In this document: positions 27,110 to 35,276 of the stretch, piece by piece | Layout of the letters: every line of letters starts with the position of its first letter | Position numbering within the stretch: the stretch's first letter is position 1 | Assembly: GCA_029866965.1 (NCBI GenBank) | Contig: CP123444.1 | Location: forward strand, 2,732,501-2,796,500 | From: Flavobacteriaceae bacterium YJPT1-3 | GTDB taxonomy: Bacteria > Bacteroidota > Bacteroidia > Flavobacteriales > Flavobacteriaceae | Reading direction: 5' to 3' | Length of the DNA: 64,000 bases | The notes under the pieces: model-generated | The model's input: the letters and a program-made list of their open reading frames with translations, nothing else | The model's database searches: none | What the model was told of the DNA's origin: nothing | Position numbers and translations under genes: made by a program

Positions 27110-28300
27110 ATGAAAACAGCATATATAGTTAAAGCGTATCGAACCGCAGTAGGAAAGGCACCCAAGGGAGTTTTCCGCTTTAAGCGTCCTGACGAACTGG
27201 CCGCAGAGACCATCATGCATATGATGAATGAACTGCCCGGTCTTGAAAAAACCCGAATTGACGACGTGATTGTTGGGAACGCCATGCCTGAAGCTGAGCA
27301 AGGGCTCAATATGGCGCGTCTGATCTCCCTCATGGGACTCAAAATTGAAGATGTGCCTGGAGTTACCGTCAATCGCTATTGCGCCTCCGGTGTAGAGACC
27401 ATTGCTATGGCCACCGCCAAGATCCAAAGCGGGATGGCCAACTGCATCATTGCAGGCGGCGCCGAGAGCATGAGCTACATTCCTATGGGAGGATACAAGC
27501 CAACCCCCGATTATGAAGTGGCCAAAGCAGGAAATGAAGATTATTACTGGGGAATGGGACTGACCGCTGAAGCGGTTGCCGAACAATTTAAGGTGAGCCG
27601 GGAGGATCAAGATGAGTTTGCTTACAACTCCCATCAAAAAGCCCTCAAAGCGCAATCTGAAGATCGCTTTCAGAAACAAATAGTACCTATCGAGATCGAA
27701 CACACCTTCGTCAATGATCACGGTAAGAAGGAAACTAAGAATTATACAGTCAATAAAGACGAAGGACCACGAGCCGACACCTCCAAAGAGGCCCTGGCCC
27801 GATTGCGCCCTGTATTTGCCGCAGGAGGTAGCGTAACGGCCGGAAACTCTTCGCAAATGAGTGACGGAGCAGCTTTTGTGATGGTGATGAGCGAAGACAT
27901 GGTCAAAGAGCTCAATCTGGAACCCATTGCCCGAATGGTCAATTTTGCCGCAGCGGGGGTAGAGCCTCGTATCATGGGAATCGGTCCGGTAAAAGCCATT
28001 CCAAAGGCACTGAAACAAGCCGGACTGGAGCAAAAAGACATCGATCTTATTGAATTGAACGAAGCCTTTGCCAGTCAGTCACTGGCGGTCATTCGCGAAC
28101 TCGATCTCAATCAGGAGATCGTCAATGTGAACGGGGGAGCGATCGCACTGGGACATCCTTTAGGATGTACCGGAGCTAAACTTTCAGTACAATTGTTTGA
28201 CGAAATGCGCAGACGAGACATGAAGGGTAAATACGGTATGGTGACCATGTGCGTAGGTACAGGTCAGGGCGCAGCCGGAATTTATGAGTTTTTAAATTAA
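27110..28300 (+). CDS. Acetyl-CoA acyltransferase (thiolase)
   Basis: A 396-residue thiolase that closes the beta-oxidation cycle by cleaving 3-ketoacyl-CoA with CoA. The acyl-carrying Cys is in NRYCASGVET near residue 90. The other family blocks are NEAFASQSLAV, the His in GGAIALGHPLGCTGAK and the second Cys in MVTMCVGTGQGAAG. Length and motifs are typical, and all residues are present. It follows the bifunctional enzyme by 26 nt and precedes the acyl-CoA dehydrogenase. Given the operon, it is a degradative thiolase (FadA-like) and not a biosynthetic one. Confidence 0.95.
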   Translation: MKTAYIVKAYRTAVGKAPKGVFRFKRPDELAAETIMHMMNELPGLEKTRIDDVIVGNAMPEAEQGLNMARLISLMGLKIEDVPGVTVNRYCASGVETIAMATAKIQSGMANCIIAGGAESMSYIPMGGYKPTPDYEVAKAGNEDYYWGMGLTAEAVAEQFKVSREDQDEFAYNSHQKALKAQSEDRFQKQIVPIEIEHTFVNDHGKKETKNYTVNKDEGPRADTSKEALARLRPVFAAGGSVTAGNSSQMSDGAAFVMVMSEDMVKELNLEPIARMVNFAAAGVEPRIMGIGPVKAIPKALKQAGLEQKDIDLIELNEAFASQSLAVIRELDLNQEIVNVNGGAIALGHPLGCTGAKLSVQLFDEMRRRDMKGKYGMVTMCVGTGQGAAGIYEFLN

Positions 28301-28356
28301 ATAAACACTTTCGCGACCGGTCTCCAAGACCGGGAAGCTAATACCACAACACTAAG

Positions 28357-30171
28357 ATGAGTACAGAGACAGCAAAAAAAGAATTGATAAGAGGCGGGCA
28401 ATTTCTCGTCAAGGAAACTAAAGCGGAGGATGTTTTTACTCCGGAAGACTTCAATGAAGACCAGCGTATGATGCGCGACTCGGTCAAGGAATTTGTCGAT
28501 CGGGAAATCTGGCCGAAAAAAGAACGCTTTGAGCACAAAGACTACGCATTGACCGAAGAGATCATGCGAAAAGCCGGAGAAATGGGCTTTCTAGGTATTG
28601 CCGTTCCTGAAGAATACGACGGTATGGGTATGGGATTCGTTTCTACCATGTTGGTCTGCGACTACATTTCAGGAGCCACCGGATCTATTGCAACCGCCTT
28701 TGGAGCGCACACGGGTATTGGTACCATGCCAATTACCCTCTACGGAACCGAGGAGCAAAAAAAGAAATACGTCCCTAAACTGGCCACTGGAGAGTGGTTT
28801 GGGGCCTACTGCCTTACCGAACCCGGAGCCGGTTCTGATGCCAACAGCGGAAAAACGAAAGCAGTCCTTTCTGATGATGGGAAGCACTATAGCATCAGCG
28901 GTCAGAAAATGTGGATCTCCAACGCCGGATTCTGTAATCTCTTTATCGTGTTTGCACGAATTGAAGACGATAAGAACATCACTGGATTTATTGTAGAGAA
29001 TGACCCTGAAAACGGAATTACACTGGGCGAGGAAGAAAAGAAATTAGGGATCCACTCCTCCTCTACCCGTCAGGTATTCTTCAATGACACCAAGGTGCCC
29101 GTTGAGAATATGCTGGCCGGTCGTGGCGAAGGATTTAAGATCGCAATGAACGCGCTGAACGTGGGCCGAATCAAACTGGCTGCGGCTTGTTTAGATGCCC
29201 AGCGTCGCGTGATCAATGTGGCTACCGCTTACGCGAAAGAACGGGTACAGTTCAAAACACCTATTGTGAACTTCGGCGCCATAAAAGCGAAATTGGCCGA
29301 GATGGCCACGTCGACCTATGCCGGAGAATCAGCTTCTTATCGTGCTGCAAAGGATATTGAAGATCGTATCGCCATCCGTCAATCAGAAGGAAACTCCCAT
29401 CAGGAGGCTGAATTGAAGGGAGTGGAAGAATTCGCTATCGAATGTTCTATTCTCAAAGTGGCCGTCTCTGAAGACGCACAAAACACGACTGATGAAGGGA
29501 TCCAGATCTTTGGAGGCATGGGCTTTAGCGCGGATACGCCTATGGAAGCCGCCTGGAGAGATGCCCGTATTTCCCGAATCTATGAAGGGACTAACGAGAT
29601 CAACCGTATGCTAGCGGTTGGGATGCTTGTCAAAAAAGCAATGAAAGGCCATGTAGACCTCTTAAAGCCTGCAATGGCCGTTGCTGACGAATTGACCGGA
29701 ATCCCATCTTTTGATACACCAGATTATTCACAACTATTTGCAGAAGAAAAAGAGATGATCGGCAAATTGAAAAAGGTGTTCCTCATGGTGGCGGGTAGTG
29801 CCATCCAGAAATTCGGACCTGAACTTGAAAAACACCAGCAATTGCTCATGGCAGCCGCTGATATCCTGATCGAGATCTATATGGCGGAGAGTACCGTGCT
29901 ACGAACCGAAAAGAACGCCAATCGCTTTGGAGAAGAAGCACAGGAAGCACAGATCGCCATGTCGAAGCTTTACCTCTACAATGCTGTAGACATCGTGATC
30001 AGAAAAGCCAAAGAAGCCATCGTGTCTTTTGCAGAAGGAGACGAACAACGCATGATGCTTATGGGATTGAAGCGCTTTACCAAGTATGCAAATCACCCCA
30101 ATGTGGTGCAGCTACGCCACACCATCGCCAACAGCGTAGAGAAAGAGAGCGGTTATCATTTCGATGCTTAA
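28357..30171 (+). CDS. Acyl-CoA dehydrogenase, long form
   Basis: A 604-residue FAD enzyme for the first step of beta-oxidation. The core covers about 25–430: AYCLTEPGAGSDANSGKTKA and GQKMWISNAGF for FAD, and the late block QIFGGMGFSADTPMEAAWRDARISRIYEGTNEINR. The catalytic base region is ARISRIYEG. A C-terminal helical extension of about 150–170 residues makes it longer than the 380-residue short forms and similar to VLCAD-type enzymes. It is the last gene of the MarR operon; a perfect hairpin terminator follows 22 nt after the stop. Confidence 0.94.
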   Translation: MSTETAKKELIRGGQFLVKETKAEDVFTPEDFNEDQRMMRDSVKEFVDREIWPKKERFEHKDYALTEEIMRKAGEMGFLGIAVPEEYDGMGMGFVSTMLVCDYISGATGSIATAFGAHTGIGTMPITLYGTEEQKKKYVPKLATGEWFGAYCLTEPGAGSDANSGKTKAVLSDDGKHYSISGQKMWISNAGFCNLFIVFARIEDDKNITGFIVENDPENGITLGEEEKKLGIHSSSTRQVFFNDTKVPVENMLAGRGEGFKIAMNALNVGRIKLAAACLDAQRRVINVATAYAKERVQFKTPIVNFGAIKAKLAEMATSTYAGESASYRAAKDIEDRIAIRQSEGNSHQEAELKGVEEFAIECSILKVAVSEDAQNTTDEGIQIFGGMGFSADTPMEAAWRDARISRIYEGTNEINRMLAVGMLVKKAMKGHVDLLKPAMAVADELTGIPSFDTPDYSQLFAEEKEMIGKLKKVFLMVAGSAIQKFGPELEKHQQLLMAAADILIEIYMAESTVLRTEKNANRFGEEAQEAQIAMSKLYLYNAVDIVIRKAKEAIVSFAEGDEQRMMLMGLKRFTKYANHPNVVQLRHTIANSVEKESGYHFDA

Positions 30172-30193
30172 GCACTCCTTAAATCCATAGAAG

Positions 30194-30220
30194 AAGGCCG
30201 CGATTGAATCGCGGCCTTTT
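30194..30220 (+). terminator. Terminator of the fatty acid operon
   Basis: AAGGCCGCGAT and ATCGCGGCCTT form a perfect stem with a 3-nt loop, then TTCTTT. It lies between two convergent genes and may also stop the minus-strand gene. Confidence 0.88.
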
Positions 30221-30242
30221 CTTTGAGTATGAGAATAAGTTT

Positions 30243-30605
30243 TTATTCCTGAGTGTCGTAAAAGAACTGCTCTTCAACAATTTTACCATTCTCAACCCGG
30301 TAAACACCCAGTTCATTCATTTGAGATCGTTGTCCCGATGGTTTATGGGTGGTGTCCATCCAAAACTTCACGGTAAAATGATTGTCAGCCACCAAAGGTT
30401 CAGAGACTTTGTTTCCGTGCACTTCAAAATTTTCTTGCCACCACGCTCCCTTTTTCTGGATGCCTTCCATGCCGCGCACTTCTTTCATGGGTTCTTGCAT
30501 TTCCCGGGAAACGATGTTTGGGCTGTATAATTCCTGATAGGCTTTATCCTCCTGGCCACTTTGGCAGTAGTTCACCAACTTTTTTGCAACTTCTTCTGTA
30601 GTCAT
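30243..30605 (-). CDS. SnoaL-like (NTF2 fold) protein
   Basis: A 120-residue cytosolic protein of the SnoaL-like, NTF2-fold superfamily. It starts MTTEEVAKKLVNYCQSGQED, has a middle region VRGMEGIQKKGAWWQENFEVHGNKVSEPLVADNHFTVKFWMD and ends GVYRVENGKIVEEQFFYDTQE. That helix-then-sheet pattern is the usual one for the fold. Family members include isomerases, cyclases and simple ligand binders, so a reaction cannot be given. It is transcribed alone, convergent with the acyl-CoA dehydrogenase gene and divergent from the SGNH hydrolase gene. Confidence 0.8.
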   Translation of the reverse strand: MTTEEVAKKLVNYCQSGQEDKAYQELYSPNIVSREMQEPMKEVRGMEGIQKKGAWWQENFEVHGNKVSEPLVADNHFTVKFWMDTTHKPSGQRSQMNELGVYRVENGKIVEEQFFYDTQE

Positions 30606-30758
30606 GATTGTTATTTTTTGATTTACTTAAAGGTATGAATTTTAGGCTTTTACTGCGTATTTTTTTCGTTTGTGCAAGATTTATATCTCCTGGTAAATGC
30701 AATAAGCTCATTCGCTTTGGCATTGAATGCCTTATCTTTTCCTATCCAATTGCACCTG

Positions 30759-31466
30759 ATGAAGTACCGCATATTCACCCTGGCTGTTCTGCTCTCTTGT
30801 ATTCCAACGCTGAATTGGGCGCAGAATCCAGAACAGGACTGGGCACAATTGAATAAATATCAAACCGAAAACCAACAACTGATGCATAAGGCTCCCGATA
30901 GCAGTCGCGTCGTTTTCATGGGGAACTCCATTACGGAAGCCTGGAAAGACAGTGATCCTGATTTTTTTCAGCATCCCAGTTATATCAATCGCGGTATCAG
31001 CGGACAGACCACGCCTCAGATGTTGATTCGTTTTCGTCCGGATGTGATCAACCTCAAACCGGCTGTGGTCGTAATCCTGGCTGGCATTAATGACATCGCC
31101 GGAAATACCGGACCCATGACCCTGGAGGAGACTTTTGGAAACATCCAATCCATGGTCCAATTGGCTAAGGCTCATCAGATCGAAGTAGTGCTATGCAGTG
31201 TGCTGCCCGCCAATCACTTTCCCTGGAGCCCGGAAATCGAACCCGCAGATCAGGTAATCGCACTTAATCAAATGCTCCAGGAATTAGCAGCCCAGGAAAA
31301 TCTAGTTTATGTCGATTATTATAAGGCCATGGCCGATGAAAAAAAAGGGTTGGATTCCATCAACAGCTACGATGGCGTGCACCCCACCCCTGCCGGTTAT
31401 AAGATTATGAAACCGTTGATCGAAACTGGCATCCAACAGGCGCTCATAAAAAGAAAGAATACCTAA
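30759..31466 (+). CDS. Exported SGNH/GDSL hydrolase
   Basis: A 235-residue exported esterase of the SGNH family, similar to those that remove acyl groups from polysaccharides or lipids. The ATG at 30759 is chosen because it begins a signal peptide (MKYRIFTLAVLLSCIPTLNWAQ). The nucleophile Ser is in FMGNSITEAW, block III is GINDIAG, and the Asp-His pair is in DGVHPTPAGY near the C terminus. All four blocks are present. The substrate is not readable. It sits at the start of a row of exported hydrolase genes. Confidence 0.88.
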   Translation: MKYRIFTLAVLLSCIPTLNWAQNPEQDWAQLNKYQTENQQLMHKAPDSSRVVFMGNSITEAWKDSDPDFFQHPSYINRGISGQTTPQMLIRFRPDVINLKPAVVVILAGINDIAGNTGPMTLEETFGNIQSMVQLAKAHQIEVVLCSVLPANHFPWSPEIEPADQVIALNQMLQELAAQENLVYVDYYKAMADEKKGLDSINSYDGVHPTPAGYKIMKPLIETGIQQALIKRKNT

Positions 31467-31541
31467 AACTCGTATCACTTCCCTGCATCTGTTTAAAATG
31501 AGTATGCTAAACTTTGCGTACTTTTAAGACAAAATCAACGC

Positions 31542-33068
31542 ATGCGTTTGCCTCTACTCTTATTCTTCAGCATTTTACCCCTATTCAGCTTTGCACAAGG
31601 CAATACCGAGATCTATCTGGCCGAAATCGATCCCTCCGATTCAACGAACAGGCTTTCCAACCTGACCAACATCACGAACCAGCCGGGCTATGACAGTCAA
31701 CCCTATTTTCTCAATGACGACAAGATCCTCTATGCCGGAGGTCGGCAAGGCGCTTCAGAGATCATGCTGTACGATCTTCGTTTGAAGGAATCCAAACAAT
31801 ACAACATTCCCACGGCAGGCGGTGAATACTCCCCTCAACCCATTCCCGAGAGTGATAAGATCAGTGCGGTTCGGCTTGATCCGGATGGCCTCCAGCGCTT
31901 GTACGCTTATGGTCCGGATGGTAGTGAAGAACTGCTCTTCGATCCCTTGGTGGTCGCCTACTACCTCTGGTTTGACGAAGAGACTCTAGTCGCTTCGGCC
32001 ATTCAGGAGGAAAGCCTTAATATGGTGGTCGCTCGAACAGGGGATGATTCAGTCATTCTTCAGCAGAAAAACACGGGAAGATCATTTCATGCCATCCCAC
32101 AATCTGATCAGATCAGCTACATCAGCAAAGAGAACGATCAATGGACCATCAAATCGCTCCATCCGGATTCCGGGGCTACTCAAGTCATTATCCCTACCCT
32201 GCCCGGTAAGGAAGACTGCGTATGGTTGCCTGACGGAAGTGTATTGATGGCGGATAATACGATGATTTATCGCTTCGACCCCAAAACGGATCGCGCCTGG
32301 GAACCATGGGCTGATTTAAGTTCGTATCCCGTTCAAAACATCAACAGATTAGCCATCAGTCCCGATGGGACTAAAATAGCGCTGGTGGCTGAACCCGTAA
32401 CCTCCGGACCGGCGCAAATCGTTCAAAGGCACCTGGAGCCCTTCAATCAAGGGGATCTGGATCGCTTTGTTACTGCTTTCGCCGAAGAAGTAGTGGTCCG
32501 TAATTTTCCTGAAGACACCCTATATCAAGGGCAGGATCAATTGCGCGAATATTACGATCGTTTTTTTAAAAAGAACAGCAGCTGGAAGGTGGAAGTAACG
32601 AAGCGGATGGTATATAAGTCGGTGGTGGTTGATGAGGAACAAGTAACTATCAATGGTAAAACACATCGTCAGGCCACCATTTACGAAACGGCCAATGATA
32701 AAATTCAATCCATGACCTTTGTACGGACTCAGGAACCGGTGCCCGGCGTAGAACAGCTCATTGATGACCAACTGGCCGCGTATAACCAAGGTGATGTGAA
32801 GGCTTTTGCAAAGACCTACGCCAAAGACATTCAACTGTTCCGATATCCCAATCAACTCATGGCGCAGGGTCAGGCGACACTCAAGGAAATCTATGGTACT
32901 CTTTTTAAAGCCAATCCGGATTTGCGTGTAACCATCAACAATAGAATTGTGATCGGAAATCGGGTGATCGATGAAGAACAAGGCCGTATGAATGGCCAGA
33001 CTTTTGGAGCCCTGGCGATCTATGAAGTCGACAAAGGAAAAATTCAAAAAGTGACTTTTATTCAATAA
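31542..33068 (+). CDS. Exported propeller protein with two SnoaL-like domains
   Basis: A 508-residue protein with signal peptide (ends SFAQ near residue 19). Residues of about 20–285 resemble a TolB-type or PD40 propeller, with segments such as DLRLKESKQYNIPTAGGEYSPQ and LAISPDGTKIALVAE. Then two SnoaL-like domains follow, at about 285–395 (PAQIVQRHLEPFNQGDLDRFVTAF...MTFVR) and 400–508 (VEQLIDDQLAAYNQGDVKAFAKTYAKDI...VTFIQ). The two share the same layout and clear similarity, so they arose by duplication. The fusion is unusual and no activity can be named. The propeller may bind a partner while the SnoaL pair holds a small ligand. Confidence 0.7.
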   Translation: MRLPLLLFFSILPLFSFAQGNTEIYLAEIDPSDSTNRLSNLTNITNQPGYDSQPYFLNDDKILYAGGRQGASEIMLYDLRLKESKQYNIPTAGGEYSPQPIPESDKISAVRLDPDGLQRLYAYGPDGSEELLFDPLVVAYYLWFDEETLVASAIQEESLNMVVARTGDDSVILQQKNTGRSFHAIPQSDQISYISKENDQWTIKSLHPDSGATQVIIPTLPGKEDCVWLPDGSVLMADNTMIYRFDPKTDRAWEPWADLSSYPVQNINRLAISPDGTKIALVAEPVTSGPAQIVQRHLEPFNQGDLDRFVTAFAEEVVVRNFPEDTLYQGQDQLREYYDRFFKKNSSWKVEVTKRMVYKSVVVDEEQVTINGKTHRQATIYETANDKIQSMTFVRTQEPVPGVEQLIDDQLAAYNQGDVKAFAKTYAKDIQLFRYPNQLMAQGQATLKEIYGTLFKANPDLRVTINNRIVIGNRVIDEEQGRMNGQTFGALAIYEVDKGKIQKVTFIQ

Positions 33069-33103
33069 GTACATTCAGAATTCTTAACAACTTTAAGTTT
33101 CCA

Positions 33104-33886
33104 ATGATGCATATAAAACGCTTTATTCCCCTGCTGTGTTTGCTCGCTTTTATGGCCTGCAAAAATGAGTCTTCTTCTGCTTTCGCGAAAGCGGACGCCG
33201 AAGTCTTCCTGCCCAAAACCAATCATCAACTCCGCACGGTGATCAAGGCGGAGATCGCTCCTACGGTTGATGGTCTGGCCAACGATCCGGTCTGGGAACA
33301 AGCCACCTGGCACGCGCTTGATCAACGCTGGATAGGCGAACCCTATCACGAAGAAGATTTTCAAGGCCGATACAAATTGGCCTGGACGCCGGAAGGCCTA
33401 TACTTGCTGGCTGAAATAAACGATGACGTCCTCTATGATCAGCATAAAAATCCGCTGGAACTCTGGTGGGACGATGACTGTCTGGAAGTTTTTCTGGATG
33501 CAGACAATTCGGGAGGAGGGCATCAGTTTACCCATAATGCTTTTGCTTATCATGTGGCGCTGGACGGTAATGTGGTCGACCTGGCTCCGGGGGAAGTTCC
33601 CACCCTCTACAACAGCCATGTGGAGTCGGCCATTCAAACGGAAGCCAGTACCTCCCTCTGGGAATTGAAGATCTTGGTTTTTGACGACACCTTTAAGGAC
33701 GGGGGCGTCAATGAACCGAAAATCCTAAAGGCCAATGATACCCTGGGCTTCGCCCTGGCCTATTGTGACAATGACGGTAGCGCAGAGCGGGAACACTTTA
33801 TTGGCTCGGTGGAAGTGCCGGGAGAAGACAAAAACCGAGGTTGGATTGATGCCGGTATTTTCGGAACTATTGTTCTCACTGAATAA
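33104..33886 (+). CDS. CBM9-like lipoprotein
   Basis: A 260-residue lipoprotein with lipobox LLAFMAC (Cys near residue 19) followed by a short linker that carries AFAKA, encoded by a palindrome copy. The mature domain starts near residue 45 and is of the CBM9-like type: APTVDGLANDPVWEQA, RYKLAWTPEGLYLLAEINDD and the binding-face segment LWWDDDCLEVFLDADNSGGGHQFTHNAFAYHV. Family members bind the ends of sugar chains. It likely sits on the outer membrane or periplasmic face. A catalytic role is not indicated. Confidence 0.85.
   Translation: MMHIKRFIPLLCLLAFMACKNESSSAFAKADAEVFLPKTNHQLRTVIKAEIAPTVDGLANDPVWEQATWHALDQRWIGEPYHEEDFQGRYKLAWTPEGLYLLAEINDDVLYDQHKNPLELWWDDDCLEVFLDADNSGGGHQFTHNAFAYHVALDGNVVDLAPGEVPTLYNSHVESAIQTEASTSLWELKILVFDDTFKDGGVNEPKILKANDTLGFALAYCDNDGSAEREHFIGSVEVPGEDKNRGWIDAGIFGTIVLTE
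33179..33192. repeat. 14-bp palindrome GCTTTCGCGAAAGC, copy 4
   Basis: Exact copy a few codons after the lipobox of the CBM9-like lipoprotein, in the linker that should tolerate insertions. Read as Ala-Phe-Ala-Lys-Ala. Confidence 0.9.
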
Positions 33887-33939
33887 GTCCGTATTTTTAG
33901 ACCAGTACCAAACCGAATTCTATATTATATATACATACC

Positions 33940-35274
33940 ATGAAATACCTTTCCCTTTTTCTTACGCTTTTTCTAAGCCTTAATGCCTTCGCTCAGACCG
34001 ATAAGCGCATGTACGCCATTATCGATTCCGTCAATGCCGATCGGATCGAAGCAGATATTCGCATCTTAGCCGGTTTTGGCACACGCCATACGCTGAGCGA
34101 TACCGTGAGCGATACCCGTGGCATTGGAGCTGCACGACGCTGGATCAAAAAAGAGTTTGAGACCATTTCAAAAGCCTGCGGCAATTGTCTGGAAGTCTCT
34201 TACCAAAGCAATTTGGTTCCTAAAGGCACCAACAGTCGTATTGTAAAGGATGTGGAAGTGGTCAACGTTTTAGCCATCAAACGCGGTACCAAATACCCCA
34301 ATCGCTATATTCTTATGAGTGGTGATATCGATTCACGCGTATCGGATCCGACCGATTTTACCTCTGACTCCCCAGGGGCTAATGACAATGCCAGCGGAAT
34401 GGCAGGGACGATTGAAGCTGCCCGCGTCCTTTCCAAGTACGATTTTGAGTCCAGTATCATTTTCGTGGGACTATCCGGTGAAGAGCAAGGTCTTTTTGGC
34501 GGACAGGGCCTGGCCGCTTACGCGAAAGAAAAGAACTGGGAGATCATCGGGATCTTAAATAACGATATGATCGGGAATATTCAAGGCGTGGATGGCGTCA
34601 TTGACAACCGCACCTTCCGGATTTTCTCCGAACCGGTCCCTCCAACAGAAACGGAACAAGAGCGTCGCGCTCGGCGCTTTTACGGTGGCGAAGTGGATGG
34701 TATTTCCCGTCAATTAGCACGCTACGTGCACGATCAGGTAAAAACCTATATGCCGGAAATGAACCCCATGATGATCTATCGTTTGGATCGATTTGGCCGA
34801 GGCGGCCATCACCGCCCTTTTAATGATGCAGGCTACGCAGGAGTGCGGATCATGGAAGCCCATGAAAACTATACACAACAACACCAGGATATACGTACCG
34901 AAGACGGTATCGCCTACGGAGATACGGTCGAACACGTCAATTTTGACTATGCTAAAAAACTAACGGCTGTCAATGCGATCACGCTGGCCGGTCTGGCCTG
35001 GGCACCACCCGCTCCGGAACAGGTAGAGATCGGTGGTATTGTGGAACCCTCGGCCAAATTGAAATGGACCCCGGTAGACGGGGCGAAAGGGTATAAGCTC
35101 TACTGGCGACTGACCACCTCACCCACCTGGGATCGCTTTAAATATGTGGAAGATGTTGCTCAATATACCATCGAAGGTATAGTGATTGACAACTTCTTTT
35201 TCGGAGTCAGTGCCGTTGGGGAAGACGGCCATGAAAGTGTGGTCGTATTTCCAAGCGGAACGTTTAGAAATTAA
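33940..35274 (+). CDS. Exported M28-family peptidase with C-terminal Fn3-like domain
   Basis: A 444-residue exported peptidase. The signal peptide ends NAFAQ near residue 19. The M28 fold covers about 35–350. Most metal and catalytic positions are seen: the Asp of GANDNASG near 149, the Glu pair of SGEEQGLFGG near 181–182, the Asp of NNDMIGN near 209 and the His of EAHENYTQQHQ near 308. The first zinc position is odd: the usual HxD reads GDID at about 128–131, so Asp stands where His is expected. A Fn3-like domain closes the protein (AKLKWTPVDGAKGYKLYWRL). It lies 2 nt before the M1 peptidase gene. Confidence 0.85.
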   Translation: MKYLSLFLTLFLSLNAFAQTDKRMYAIIDSVNADRIEADIRILAGFGTRHTLSDTVSDTRGIGAARRWIKKEFETISKACGNCLEVSYQSNLVPKGTNSRIVKDVEVVNVLAIKRGTKYPNRYILMSGDIDSRVSDPTDFTSDSPGANDNASGMAGTIEAARVLSKYDFESSIIFVGLSGEEQGLFGGQGLAAYAKEKNWEIIGILNNDMIGNIQGVDGVIDNRTFRIFSEPVPPTETEQERRARRFYGGEVDGISRQLARYVHDQVKTYMPEMNPMMIYRLDRFGRGGHHRPFNDAGYAGVRIMEAHENYTQQHQDIRTEDGIAYGDTVEHVNFDYAKKLTAVNAITLAGLAWAPPAPEQVEIGGIVEPSAKLKWTPVDGAKGYKLYWRLTTSPTWDRFKYVEDVAQYTIEGIVIDNFFFGVSAVGEDGHESVVVFPSGTFRN

Positions 35275-35276
35275 CT

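Noticed and set aside
27080-28033. A 317-codon open frame on the minus strand opposite the thiolase gene
   Set aside because: The thiolase is fully intact on the plus strand. The opposite frame is rich in His, Cys and Phe in a pattern that comes from reverse reading of codons.
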